A DNA stretch of 64,000 bases, from NCBI RefSeq assembly GCF_003464165.1, contig NZ_QSEK01000007.1, forward strand, positions 23,570 to 87,569. The letters are read 5' to 3'. A program made the translations under genes and the position numbers. The notes under the pieces are model-generated. The model searched no databases, was not told where the DNA came from, and saw only the letters and a program-made list of their open reading frames with translations. Source of the DNA: Eubacterium sp. AM49-13BH. Its GTDB lineage: Bacteria > Bacillota > Clostridia > Lachnospirales > Lachnospiraceae. Positions within the stretch are counted from its first letter, which is position 1. Every line of letters starts with the position of its first letter. Positions 55,664-64,000 of the stretch are shown in pieces.

Positions 55664-56881
55664 TTAAATGTTTACCTTAACAATTCTAGGTCTTAAACCT
55701 GCTGCTTCAAGCTTGTCAACAATCTCATCCTTATGTTCATGTCCGAAAGCTTCAATAGTAATTCTAAGTTCAACAGTTGCTTTTCTGTTAATACTTACAA
55801 ACTGGTTATGCTCAAGCTTGATTACATTACCGTTAGCTTCTGCAATAATAGAAGCTACTCTTACAAGTTCACCTGGCTTATCTGGAAGAAGTACAGAAAC
55901 AGTGAAGATTCTGCTTCTCTGTACAAGTCCCTGCTGAACAACAGATGACATTGTAATAACATCCATATTACCACCAGAAAGAATTGAAACAATCTTCTTA
56001 TCCTTAACATCAAGCTGCTTTAATGCTGCAACTGTAAGAAGACCTGAATTCTCAACAATCATCTTATGATTCTCTACCATATCAAGGAATGCAACTATTA
56101 AATCTTCATCAGGAACTGTAATAATATCATCAAGATTCTTCTGAAGGTATGGGAATAACTTGCTTCCTGGAGTCTTAACAGCTGTACCGTCTGCAATTGT
56201 ACTTACAGTAGGAAGAGTAACAACCTTTCCAGCCTTAAGAGATTCCTGAAGACAGTTAGCACCGGCAGGCTCAACACCAATAACCTTGATATTAGGATTA
56301 AGGAGTTTTGCAAGTGTAGATACACCTGTTGCAAGTCCGCCACCACCAATAGGAACAAGAATATAATCAACAGTTGGAAGCTCTTTAATAATCTCCATTG
56401 CGATAGAACCCTGACCTGTTGCAACATCTAAATCATCAAATGGGTGAACAAATGTAAGTCCTTTCTCATTGGCAAGCTTCATTGCATATTCACATGCTTC
56501 ATCATAAACATTACCGTAAAGAATAACCTCTGCACCGTATCCCTTAGTTCTGTTTACCTTGATAAGTGGTGTTGTTGTAGGCATAACTACTGTTGCCTTA
56601 ACCCCATATTTCTTAGCTGCAAATGCAACACCCTGTGCATGATTTCCGGCAGAAGCTGTAATAAGTCCCTTCTGTCTTGCTTCCTCTGACATCGTACTAA
56701 TCTTGTAATATGCACCTCTTACCTTATAAGCACCTGTGTACTGCATATTCTCTGGCTTAAGGTATACTCTGTTACCAGTCTGGCTGCTGAAATACTCACT
56801 ATATACCAGATTAGTAGGAAGTGTTGCTTCCTTAACCTTCTCAGCAGCTTCCTCGAAACTTTTCAATGTTAATTCTTCCAT
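55664..56881 (-). CDS. ilvA: threonine ammonia-lyase
   Basis: IlvA, 405 residues, PLP-dependent, makes 2-oxobutanoate for isoleucine. MQYTGAYKVRGAYYKI holds the PLP Lys, SAGNHAQGVAFAAK the substrate loop, and GGGGLATGVSTLAK the phosphate loop. A C-terminal ACT domain (about 325-405, FTVSVLLPDKPGELVRVASIIAEA) points to allosteric control. The length fits the one-ACT type. Confidence 0.94.
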   Translation of the reverse strand: MEELTLKSFEEAAEKVKEATLPTNLVYSEYFSSQTGNRVYLKPENMQYTGAYKVRGAYYKISTMSEEARQKGLITASAGNHAQGVAFAAKKYGVKATVVMPTTTPLIKVNRTKGYGAEVILYGNVYDEACEYAMKLANEKGLTFVHPFDDLDVATGQGSIAMEIIKELPTVDYILVPIGGGGLATGVSTLAKLLNPNIKVIGVEPAGANCLQESLKAGKVVTLPTVSTIADGTAVKTPGSKLFPYLQKNLDDIITVPDEDLIVAFLDMVENHKMIVENSGLLTVAALKQLDVKDKKIVSILSGGNMDVITMSSVVQQGLVQRSRIFTVSVLLPDKPGELVRVASIIAEANGNVIKLEHNQFVSINRKATVELRITIEAFGHEHKDEIVDKLEAAGLRPRIVKVNI

Positions 56882-56915
56882 TACACTTAATCTCCCATCT
56901 TAATTTATTAACTTA

Positions 56916-57848
56916 TCAATCTTCATCAGAGCCGTTATCTACATCAAATAATGCATTAACAAATGTGTCTGAATCAAACTTCTGTAAATCTTCGACTTTC
57001 TCACCAACCCCAATATATTTAACAGGAATACCAAATTCCGCCTGTATAGCAACTGCAATTCCACCTTTGGCAGTTCCATCCATTTTAGTAAGAATAATAC
57101 CTGTGATATTAGTTACATCATTAAACTCTCTAAGCTGAGAAAGGGCGTTCTGACCAGTTGTTGCGTCAAGAACGATAAGATTTTCCCTGTATGCATCAGA
57201 ATACTCTCTTTCTATAACTCTGTCAATCTTACGAAGCTCTTCCATAAGATTCTTCTTATTCTGAAGACGTCCTGCTGTATCACATAAAAGAACATCTGCT
57301 TTTCTGGCTTTACATGCAGCAATTGAATCATATATAACGGCAGCTGGATCAGAGCCTTCACTCTGTGCAATAATATCAGCACCTGTTCTGTTAGACCATT
57401 CTGTAAGCTGTTCTATAGCTGCAGCTCTGAATGTATCAGCAGCGGCCATAATAACTTTCTTATTCTGTGCTTTAAGGAGACCGGCAAGCTTGCCTACAGA
57501 TGTAGTTTTTCCTACACCATTAACACCAATAAGCATAACAATAGATTTGCGGTTCTCAAATTCATATGCATTCTCGCCGAGATTCATCTTTTCCTTAATA
57601 CTGTCAATAAGAAGCTGCTTGCAGTCAGCAGGATTCTTAATCTTATTCTCTTTAACCTTATTCTTAAGGTCGTCAAGAATCTCCTCGGTTGCAACAACAC
57701 CTATATCACCCATAATAAGGGTTTCTTCAAGCTCATCATAGAAATCGTCATCAATAGATGAGAATCCTGAGAAAACAGAATCAATTCCGGAAACAATATT
57801 ATCTCTGGTCTTGGTTAAACCTTCTTTTAATTTACTAAAAAATCCCAT
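56916..57848 (-). CDS. ftsY: signal recognition particle receptor FtsY
   Basis: FtsY, 310 residues, short form with a brief N-terminal region MGFFSKLKEGLTKTRDNI. The NG domain has LIGVNGVGKTTSVGKLAG, DTAGRLQNKKNLMEEL and TKMDGTAKGGIAV. It lies 2 bases after smc, so the two are coupled, the usual rnc-smc-ftsY order. Confidence 0.97.
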   Translation of the reverse strand: MGFFSKLKEGLTKTRDNIVSGIDSVFSGFSSIDDDFYDELEETLIMGDIGVVATEEILDDLKNKVKENKIKNPADCKQLLIDSIKEKMNLGENAYEFENRKSIVMLIGVNGVGKTTSVGKLAGLLKAQNKKVIMAAADTFRAAAIEQLTEWSNRTGADIIAQSEGSDPAAVIYDSIAACKARKADVLLCDTAGRLQNKKNLMEELRKIDRVIEREYSDAYRENLIVLDATTGQNALSQLREFNDVTNITGIILTKMDGTAKGGIAVAIQAEFGIPVKYIGVGEKVEDLQKFDSDTFVNALFDVDNGSDED

Positions 57849-57850
57849 AT

Positions 57851-60800
57851 TTACTCCTTCTTCTTGTCAAGGTCATTAGCTATAAGGTCTACTGAAACAA
57901 GTGCAGATACACCCTTTTCCTGCATAGTTATACCATACAGTCTGTCAGCTGCAGCCATTGTTCCTCGTCTGTGAGTGATAACAATAAACTGTGTATGCTT
58001 TGTAAGCTTGTGAAGATAATTAGCATATCTTCCTACATTTGAGTCATCAAGTGCGGCCTCAATTTCATCAAGCAGACAGAATGGTGAAGGTTTAAGGTTC
58101 TGAATGGCAAAAAGAAGTGCAATTGCAGTAAGTGCCTTTTCACCACCGGATAACTGCATCATGTTCTGTAGCTTCTTTCCTGGCGGCTGTGAAATAATAA
58201 CAATTCCTGCCTCAAGAATATCTTCACCTTCAACAAGTTCTATTGTGCCTCGTCCGCCACCGAACAATTCCTTGAATACCTTATCGAATTCAACCTTAAT
58301 TTCTTCAAACTTCTCTTTAAACTGAATTCTCATACCATTATCAAGCTCATCAATAACCTGGACAAGAGCCTCTTCAGCCTTAATCATATCATCATGCTGT
58401 GTCTTTAAGAAGTTGTATCGTTCGCTTACTTCCTTATATTCTTCAATAGCATTGACATTAACAACACCAAGCTTTTTAATATTGGCTTTCAGAATGTTAA
58501 TCTGCTTCTTAATATCAGATATATCAGTAAGCTCTTCACTTCTTAATTCAGCAGCATAGCTGTATGTAAGCTCATATTCATTCCACATGTAATCTACTAT
58601 AGAGTCATTCTCTTCTTCCAACTTTTCCTGCTGGTTATGCAGACGCATGCTTTCTTTTTCAAGAAGAACAATCTGTTCATTAATCTTCTCACGTTTATCA
58701 AAGAATGTCTTATGACTTGCATTAATAATATCTCTATCCTTGCGGAGAGTCTCAATCTTAGTGTTGCAGTCCGCTATCTGATTCTTTGCTTTATGAATAT
58801 CACTTCTTAATTTTTCAATCTGTGCGTTTTTATCTTCAACTTCTGATGATAAAGATGCTTTTCGCTGTCTTATATCAGCTTCTTCTAATTCAAGAACAGC
58901 AATTTCAGAATTGATTCTTGTAATGTTCTCCTGAATAAATGCTGTCTTCTGTTCTACAGAACTGAATCTTATCTTAAGATTCTCAATATCATCATTAGCT
59001 TTATCAAGTTCAGCCTTCTTTGCTTCAAGCTGTTTATTAAGATTCTCAATCTCTTTTCTTGAACTTTCATTCTGGATTTCAAGAGCACTTAAGCTTCCGC
59101 TTACCTGATTCTTATTCTCATCAATCTCTTTAATCTGTCTGTCAATTTCAGTAGTTTCAGCCTTATCTTTATCATATATAATTTTGATTTCAGATAACTT
59201 CTGCTTTGCCTGATTAAGATTCATCTGCTCTGTGTTAACAGCTAAAGACGCCTCTCTGTTAGCTTTGTTATCTGCATCAATAAGCTCTCTTATAGACGCT
59301 ATCTTAGCTCTGTTATCTGCAATCTTAGTTTTAAGCTCAGTTGATGATTTGCTGAGTTCTGATACAGATTTCTTAAGTTCTTCAATCTCTCTTCTTCTAC
59401 CGAGAAGATTACTTGAATTCTTAAAAGCACCACCGGTCATAGAACCGCCTGGATTAAGCTGCTCACCCTCAAGAGTTACAATCCTTAAGCTGTATTTGTA
59501 TTTCTTGGCAATAAGTAGCGCATTATCAATATTATCAACAACGAGAATTCTTCCAAGAAGATACTTAGCCAGGTTCTCATATTCGAAAGAAACTCTTACA
59601 AGGTTGCTTGCAATTCCGATAACACCATTTTCTTTAATACATGGCTCTTTCTCAAGAGTATTTCTTCCTGATATTGCATTAAGAGGTAAAAATGTAGCTC
59701 GTCCAAGCTTATTCTGCTTAAGATATGCAATCAGTTCCTTGGCTGTAGATTCTTTATCAGTAACAATGTTCTGGATTGTTCCGCCTAAGGCTGTCTCAAT
59801 GGCTGTTTCATACTTTCTCTCAACCTTGACAATATCCGCAATAACACCAAGAATTCCAGGATTGCTGTCCTTTAATTCCATAATCTTACGGATACTGTTG
59901 CCATAACCGTCATATCTTTCAGTAATGTTAACGAGAGATTCCAGTCTTGACTTCTCTCTGTGATAACTCTGAACAATCTTATCATGCTGCACATTAAGGT
60001 CAGCATTTTCGTTCTTAATAGCCGTAACTTCATCATTATTGGTTGCAATTCTTTCAGCTATTTCCAAAGCATTTTTCTGTGCAGCTTCTAATCTTGCACT
60101 GATATCATTAATCTTGATATTTTGTTCAGCTTCATCACTCTTATCTTTAATAAGATGACTGTTAAGTTCAGCTTTTCTTATATTAAGCTGTTCAAGCATA
60201 GTTGCAAACTTCTGATTCTCAGCATTAATAGAAGACTTTGCATTAAGTCTGTCGTAGATATCGTTCTGACGGCTCTCAATCTGGTCTGATACTCCGTCAA
60301 TATCCTGCCTGATAACATCAGCAGCATCCTGTTTAGCTTTAAGATTATTCTCGAACTCTTCTACGGATGTTGAAAGCTCATCGAGCTGTTTCTTAAAATC
60401 AGTCACATTGGTCTGTTTTGCAGCTTTATCCTTATCAATAGCTGTAATTCTTTCACTGTAATGCTTTTCGTTATCAGTGAATCTGTTAATCTGTTCTGTG
60501 ATAACATTAATCTCACCGTTAAGTCTCTGGCTTTCAAGCTCAGTATTTGATAAAAGTGAATTAACATTCTCAATGTCGGAATTCACCTTAGAAAGCTGTT
60601 CCTCAGCTTCTTCATATTCAGCCTTGGTACTCTCATACTCAGCTCTTGAATTGGAAAGGTCGTTATCAGCAATGCCAATCTTTCCTGTCAGTTCTTCAAG
60701 TTCTTTGCTTATCCTGTCTGATTCCAAAAGAAATGCATTTACATCATATTTCTTTAAATCAGCTTTATAGTCAAGATATTCCTTGGCCTTTTCAGACTGG

Positions 60801-61420
60801 ACCTGTAATGGTCCGACCTGTTTTTCAAGCTCTGATAAAATATCATTAACACGGACAAGATTAGCCCGCTCATTTTCAAGTTTCTTGATTGCAGTAGCTT
60901 TTCTTCTTTTAAATTTAACAATTCCAGCGGCTTCATCAAAAAGCTCTCGCCTTTCATCAGGCTTTCCAGAAAGAATCTTATCAATCTGTCCCTGTCCGAT
61001 AATAGAATATCCTTCCTTACCAATACCGGTATCATAAAACATTTCTGTTACATCTTTTAATCGGCATGAGTTACCATTGATAAGATATTCACTCTCACCT
61101 GAACGGTATACTCTTCTTGATACTGTAACTTCATCGTAATCAACCGGAAGTGCATGGTCGCTGTTATCAAGTGTTATAGATACAAATGCGAAACCAACCG
61201 GCTTTCTGTTCTCAGTTCCTGCAAATATAACATCTTCCATCTTAGAACCACGAAGCTGCTTGGCACTTTGCTCACCTAAAACCCAGCGCACAGCATCGGC
61301 AACATTACTTTTACCAGAACCATTAGGCCCTACAATACCTGTAATACCATTATGAAAGTCAAATACTATCTTGTTAGCAAATGACTTAAATCCCTGTACT
61401 TCTATACTTTTTAAATACAT
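57851..61420 (-). CDS. smc: chromosome segregation ATPase SMC
   Basis: SMC, 1189 residues, compacts and separates chromosomes with ScpA and ScpB. N-terminal Walker A is GPNGSGKSNVADAVRW (about 31-46). Long coiled coils flank a hinge near the middle (about 500-680, LGVIADIVKVERKYETAIE...). The C-terminal ABC signature is LSGGEKALTAIALLFAIQ, and Walker B is CLLDEIEAALDD. Length is normal. It is between rnc and ftsY. Confidence 0.97.
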   Translation of the reverse strand: MYLKSIEVQGFKSFANKIVFDFHNGITGIVGPNGSGKSNVADAVRWVLGEQSAKQLRGSKMEDVIFAGTENRKPVGFAFVSITLDNSDHALPVDYDEVTVSRRVYRSGESEYLINGNSCRLKDVTEMFYDTGIGKEGYSIIGQGQIDKILSGKPDERRELFDEAAGIVKFKRRKATAIKKLENERANLVRVNDILSELEKQVGPLQVQSEKAKEYLDYKADLKKYDVNAFLLESDRISKELEELTGKIGIADNDLSNSRAEYESTKAEYEEAEEQLSKVNSDIENVNSLLSNTELESQRLNGEINVITEQINRFTDNEKHYSERITAIDKDKAAKQTNVTDFKKQLDELSTSVEEFENNLKAKQDAADVIRQDIDGVSDQIESRQNDIYDRLNAKSSINAENQKFATMLEQLNIRKAELNSHLIKDKSDEAEQNIKINDISARLEAAQKNALEIAERIATNNDEVTAIKNENADLNVQHDKIVQSYHREKSRLESLVNITERYDGYGNSIRKIMELKDSNPGILGVIADIVKVERKYETAIETALGGTIQNIVTDKESTAKELIAYLKQNKLGRATFLPLNAISGRNTLEKEPCIKENGVIGIASNLVRVSFEYENLAKYLLGRILVVDNIDNALLIAKKYKYSLRIVTLEGEQLNPGGSMTGGAFKNSSNLLGRRREIEELKKSVSELSKSSTELKTKIADNRAKIASIRELIDADNKANREASLAVNTEQMNLNQAKQKLSEIKIIYDKDKAETTEIDRQIKEIDENKNQVSGSLSALEIQNESSRKEIENLNKQLEAKKAELDKANDDIENLKIRFSSVEQKTAFIQENITRINSEIAVLELEEADIRQRKASLSSEVEDKNAQIEKLRSDIHKAKNQIADCNTKIETLRKDRDIINASHKTFFDKREKINEQIVLLEKESMRLHNQQEKLEEENDSIVDYMWNEYELTYSYAAELRSEELTDISDIKKQINILKANIKKLGVVNVNAIEEYKEVSERYNFLKTQHDDMIKAEEALVQVIDELDNGMRIQFKEKFEEIKVEFDKVFKELFGGGRGTIELVEGEDILEAGIVIISQPPGKKLQNMMQLSGGEKALTAIALLFAIQNLKPSPFCLLDEIEAALDDSNVGRYANYLHKLTKHTQFIVITHRRGTMAAADRLYGITMQEKGVSALVSVDLIANDLDKKKE

Positions 61421-61433
61421 AACCCCTCACTTA

Positions 61434-62147
61434 TTATTTCTTATCAGAGTTGATATCGTAGCCTTTATTCTTAAGCTCGATAAGTGCAGCATATGCTGCA
61501 TTCTGAGATGCTGATTTCTTAGTGTGGCCTGTTCCTTTAATATTAAAAAGACCGTCAACTACAGCAGCTACAACGAATTGTTTGTTATGTTCAGGACCTT
61601 CTTCGCCGATGAATTCATAATCAACTTCTTTTCCAAGTCCCTGAATAACTTCCTGTAATATAGTCTTGCTATCAAAAAAGAGTTTCTTATTGTCAAGGTC
61701 ATTAAGAATGAACTTATTAACAAATTCTTTTGCATTAGCAAAACCACCATCAAGATAGATGGCTCCTATAACAGCTTCGCAGGCATCTGATACAATAGAA
61801 TCCCTGCTTCTTCCACCAGTAAGTTCCTCCCCCTTACCGAGTCTTATAAATGTATCAAGCTTAATAGCTCTTGCACATAAAGCAAGTGTAGGCTCACATA
61901 CAATGCTGGCACGAAGTCTTGTCATCTTTCCTTCAGCCATCTCTGAGTGATTCTTATATATATAATCACTTGATGAAAGCTCAAGAACAGCATCGCCTAA
62001 GAATTCCATTCTTTCATTATCCACGCACATTCCTTTCTTCTGCTCATTGGCATAAGAACTGTGAGTAAGAGCAACTTCAAGCAAACTTATATCTTTGAAA
62101 TCATAACCAATAGTCTGCATAAACACAGACAAATCTTTATTATGCAT
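61434..62147 (-). CDS. rnc: ribonuclease III
   Basis: RNase III, 237 residues, cuts double-stranded RNA in rRNA and other RNA. The ATG at 62147 (MHNKDLSVF) follows GAAGGTG; the longer frame adds 29 residues that overlap a hairpin. The signature ERMEFLGDAVLELSSSDYIY holds the catalytic acid cluster. A double-stranded RNA binding domain forms the C-terminus (GPEHNKQFVVAAVVDGLFNI, then KSASQNAAYAAL). Confidence 0.95.
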   Translation of the reverse strand: MHNKDLSVFMQTIGYDFKDISLLEVALTHSSYANEQKKGMCVDNERMEFLGDAVLELSSSDYIYKNHSEMAEGKMTRLRASIVCEPTLALCARAIKLDTFIRLGKGEELTGGRSRDSIVSDACEAVIGAIYLDGGFANAKEFVNKFILNDLDNKKLFFDSKTILQEVIQGLGKEVDYEFIGEEGPEHNKQFVVAAVVDGLFNIKGTGHTKKSASQNAAYAALIELKNKGYDINSDKK

Positions 62148-62173
62148 TAATACACCTTCTGCGAACTTTTGAA

Positions 62174-62228
62174 AACAAGAGCATAAGGAACAAATTATGC
62201 AAGAATATTTGCTCCTTATGCTCTTGTT
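62174..62228 (-). terminator. long hairpin between acpP and rnc
   Basis: A 16-base perfect stem (62174-62189 with 62213-62228) extended by a partly paired loop. It probably ends or attenuates the plsX-acpP transcript before rnc. The T-run on the - strand is short (TTGTTTTC). Confidence 0.65.
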
Positions 62229-62249
62229 ATTCATCGCTATCTGTATGGT

Positions 62250-62483
62250 TTATTTATTAGTTGCGTTCTGAATCTGAACAACTGCATCATTAACTGTTAC
62301 AATTGATTCAGCTGCATCATCAGGAATCTGGATATCGAATTCATCTTCAATTCCCATGATAATCTGAAATACATCTAATGAATCTGCTCCAAGATCATCA
62401 ACAAATGTTGTCTCTGGAGTAATCTTTGATTTATCAATGTTAAGTACATCTGCAATAATATTCTGTAACTTCTCGAATTCCAT
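62250..62483 (-). CDS. acpP: acyl carrier protein
   Basis: ACP, 77 residues, carries fatty acyl chains on phosphopantetheine. The attachment Ser is in DDLGADSLDVFQIIMGIED. The length is normal. It is 20 bases after plsX, so acyl chain supply and PlsX use are linked. Confidence 0.95.
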   Translation of the reverse strand: MEFEKLQNIIADVLNIDKSKITPETTFVDDLGADSLDVFQIIMGIEDEFDIQIPDDAAESIVTVNDAVVQIQNATNK

Positions 62484-62503
62484 AATATCTATCCTTTCAA
62501 TGT

Positions 62504-63517
62504 TTAATTATGCTGCTCTGGAATCTGACCGAGCGCCTCAATAATTTTATCATTTATATTCATTTTTGTAAATGTTACACACTGGATTAATGAATTCTTA
62601 ACCTCTTTAGCTTTGGCATTGCCATGAGTCTTTACTACAAGGCCATTAAGACCGATAAGCGGAGCTCCACCGTGTTCTGAAGCATCCATTGATTTAAGCT
62701 GTGTCTTTAATGACTTCTTGATAAGAAGTGCACCAATCTTAGTCTTTAAAGATGACATCATAACACCTTTAATCTTTCCAAGTATCATCTTGGCTTCACC
62801 TTCATAAAGCTTTAAGATACAGTTTCCAACAAATGCATCGCATACAATGATGTCTGCATAGCTGTTAGGAATCTCTCTTGCTTCAATACTTCCTATAAAG
62901 TTAATGTTAGGACACTCTTTAAGCATTGGATATGTTTCTTTAACAAGTGAATTTCCCTTTTCTTCCTCAAGTCCTACATTGACAATTGCAACTCTTGGAT
63001 TCTTAATGCCGACAACATTCTCCATATATATAGAACCCATAACAGCCCACTGCACAAGCATAGTTGCTCTTGCATCTACATTAGCACCGCTGTCTACAAG
63101 CAGTGAAACACCATCCTTAGTAGGAATAAGTGCTGCCATTGGAGGTCTGTCAACTCCGCGGAGTCTTCCAACGATAGTCTGACCACCAACAAGGATTGCT
63201 CCTGAACTTCCGGCAGATACGAATGCGTCAGCCTCTTTATTCTTAACCATATACATTGCCTTAACCAGAGAAGACTCTTTCTTTCTTCTTATAGCCATAA
63301 CAGGAGGCTCACCTGTTTCAATTACATCATCTGCATTAACAATCTCTATTCTTGATGAATCATACTGCTGTCCGTTAAGACATTCTTTAATCTTTTCTTC
63401 CTTACCTACAAGATATACAAAGCAGTCCTTATCAGCAGCAACAGCCTGTACTGCTCCTTTGACAATCTCTGCTGGTGCGTTATCTCCGCCCATAGCGTCA
63501 AGTGCGATTTTAACCAT
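62504..63517 (-). CDS. plsX: phosphate acyltransferase PlsX
   Basis: PlsX, 337 residues, transfers acyl groups from ACP to phosphate for PlsY. It starts MVKIALDAMGGDNAPAEIVKGAV. SAGSSGAILVGGQTIVGRLRGVDRPPMA and CDAFVGNCILKLYEG are family signatures. A FabT-like palindrome overlaps the promoter region upstream. The rpmF gene, often next to plsX, is absent. Confidence 0.95.
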   Translation of the reverse strand: MVKIALDAMGGDNAPAEIVKGAVQAVAADKDCFVYLVGKEEKIKECLNGQQYDSSRIEIVNADDVIETGEPPVMAIRRKKESSLVKAMYMVKNKEADAFVSAGSSGAILVGGQTIVGRLRGVDRPPMAALIPTKDGVSLLVDSGANVDARATMLVQWAVMGSIYMENVVGIKNPRVAIVNVGLEEEKGNSLVKETYPMLKECPNINFIGSIEAREIPNSYADIIVCDAFVGNCILKLYEGEAKMILGKIKGVMMSSLKTKIGALLIKKSLKTQLKSMDASEHGGAPLIGLNGLVVKTHGNAKAKEVKNSLIQCVTFTKMNINDKIIEALGQIPEQHN

Positions 63518-63537
63518 AAATTAAACTCCATTTCGCA

Positions 63538-63569
63538 ATTATAGTTTTGAGTCATATTTGACTATCAAA
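63538..63569 (-). promoter_or_regulatory. plsX promoter region with FabT-like palindrome
   Basis: On the - strand, TTTGATAGTCAAA (63557-63569) is a TTTGA-N3-TCAAA palindrome that fits the FabT-type operator of Firmicutes fatty acid genes. TATAAT lies at 63538-63543. The -35 box is unclear because the palindrome occupies it. The inference is that fatty acid signals control plsX-acpP. Confidence 0.5.
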
Positions 63570-63615
63570 GAATATACTACGAAATGGGGTTTTAATCAAG
63601 TTATCTTGTTTTTTC

Positions 63616-64000
63616 TTAATTGTTTAAATAATCTGTCTTTGAATTGATCATAATAGTCAGAATAACAGTTATTATAAGAATTATAAGGATTATTATAATA
63701 TAGATACATGGATTCCAGCCAGTATCATTAAACATACTGCATCTCTGCAGCATGCAGGCATTTCCTATGAATAACATATTACTAGAAAAAATAGATGATA
63801 TATATATAACGAGTGCTGCAAGTAATCCGGCTATATATGAAAATGCAAGTGAAATACATATCTGTATAACAGAAATCGTATAAGCACCCAATATGAATAA
63901 CAATATAAGTAAAATAAAATCCTTCATACTGCCATTATATTGTTTTATATACATAATTTTCTTCAGTATACTTTCGTTATAATCGCCAGAACCTTTGCCA
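63616..64000 (-). CDS. C-terminal part of an unrecognised membrane protein (cut by window edge)
   Basis: The frame stays open from the stop at 63616 to the right edge with no stop codon, so the true start is probably outside the window; an ATG at 63954 has no good ribosome site. The visible part has a polar stretch, then hydrophobic segments (FILLILLFILGAYTISVIQ, then LLAALVIYISSIF, then IIIILIILIITVILTIM) and ends SKTDYLNN. No family is recognised. Two cysteines flank a loop (GNACMLQRCSMF). Confidence 0.5.
   Translation of the reverse strand, partial: GKGSGDYNESILKKIMYIKQYNGSMKDFILLILLFILGAYTISVIQICISLAFSYIAGLLAALVIYISSIFSSNMLFIGNACMLQRCSMFNDTGWNPCIYIIIILIILIITVILTIMINSKTDYLNN

Noticed and set aside
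59232..59906. Long open frame antisense to smc
   Set aside because: It mirrors coiled-coil codons, has a low-complexity serine/leucine composition and no ribosome site.
1..64000. CRISPR arrays, rRNA, tRNA genes and insertion sequences
   Set aside because: No regular repeats, no conserved RNA gene segments and no transposase motifs were seen.

Overview
The window is a 64 kb stretch of a low-GC Firmicutes chromosome. Gene content and order suggest a Clostridia member of the Lachnospiraceae type: a radC-mreBCD-PBP2-minCDE-rodA-mgsA cluster, rplU-prp-rpmA with an L27 cleavage motif, short-form HisG with HisZ, divergent lexA and yneA-like genes, and ylxM-ffh-rpsP-khpA-rimM-rplS. No species is claimed. 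There are no prophages, insertion sequences, CRISPR arrays, rRNA genes or tRNA genes that I can see. This is almost entirely core chromosome.

Layout. From 1 to 15.0 kb every gene is on the + strand: mismatch repair and tRNA modification (mutS end, mutL, miaA), a methionine gamma-lyase-like gene, a small membrane protein, radC, and the cell-shape and division-site cluster mreB to mgsA. From 15.04 kb to the right edge almost everything is on the - strand. This part holds an XerS-like recombinase with a palindromic dif-like site just upstream, a DEAD-box helicase, the yneA-like/lexA SOS pair, the obgE-yhbY-nadD-yqeK-rsfS operon, the rplU-prp-rpmA operon, PAP2 and RNase E/G genes, a histidine cluster (hisZ, G, D, B and an AI fusion), and recU with RNA modification genes. 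It continues with a small alarmone synthetase, coaD-rsmD, a MalT-like regulator, gpsA-plsY-der, pgeF-yraN-rnhB-ylqF-lepB, the rplS to ylxM translation and secretion block, an AI-2E transporter, ilvA, ftsY-smc-rnc-acpP-plsX and a membrane protein cut by the window edge. Only three - side genes are reversed: lexA, a YlbJ-like gene and a secreted-protein gene.

Main points. (1) The convergent strand switch near 15 kb coincides with an XerS-like gene and a 38-base site made of two 16-base arms around a 6-base spacer, the geometry of a tyrosine-recombinase core. I propose this is dif at the replication terminus, although the same hairpin could be a terminator. (2) Two structured palindromic elements lie side by side between lexA and rsfS. 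They share a core but differ in their stems, and I do not recognise the family. (3) Five conserved genes (the gamma-lyase-like gene twice, mreB, rodA, nadD, hisD) carry six single-base losses, each fitting a loss from a run of two or three identical bases. This looks like a sequencing or assembly artefact rather than real gene decay. (4) Regulatory sites visible by eye include LexA boxes, a FabT-like palindrome before plsX, ribosomal-protein leaders and several strong sigma-A type promoters.
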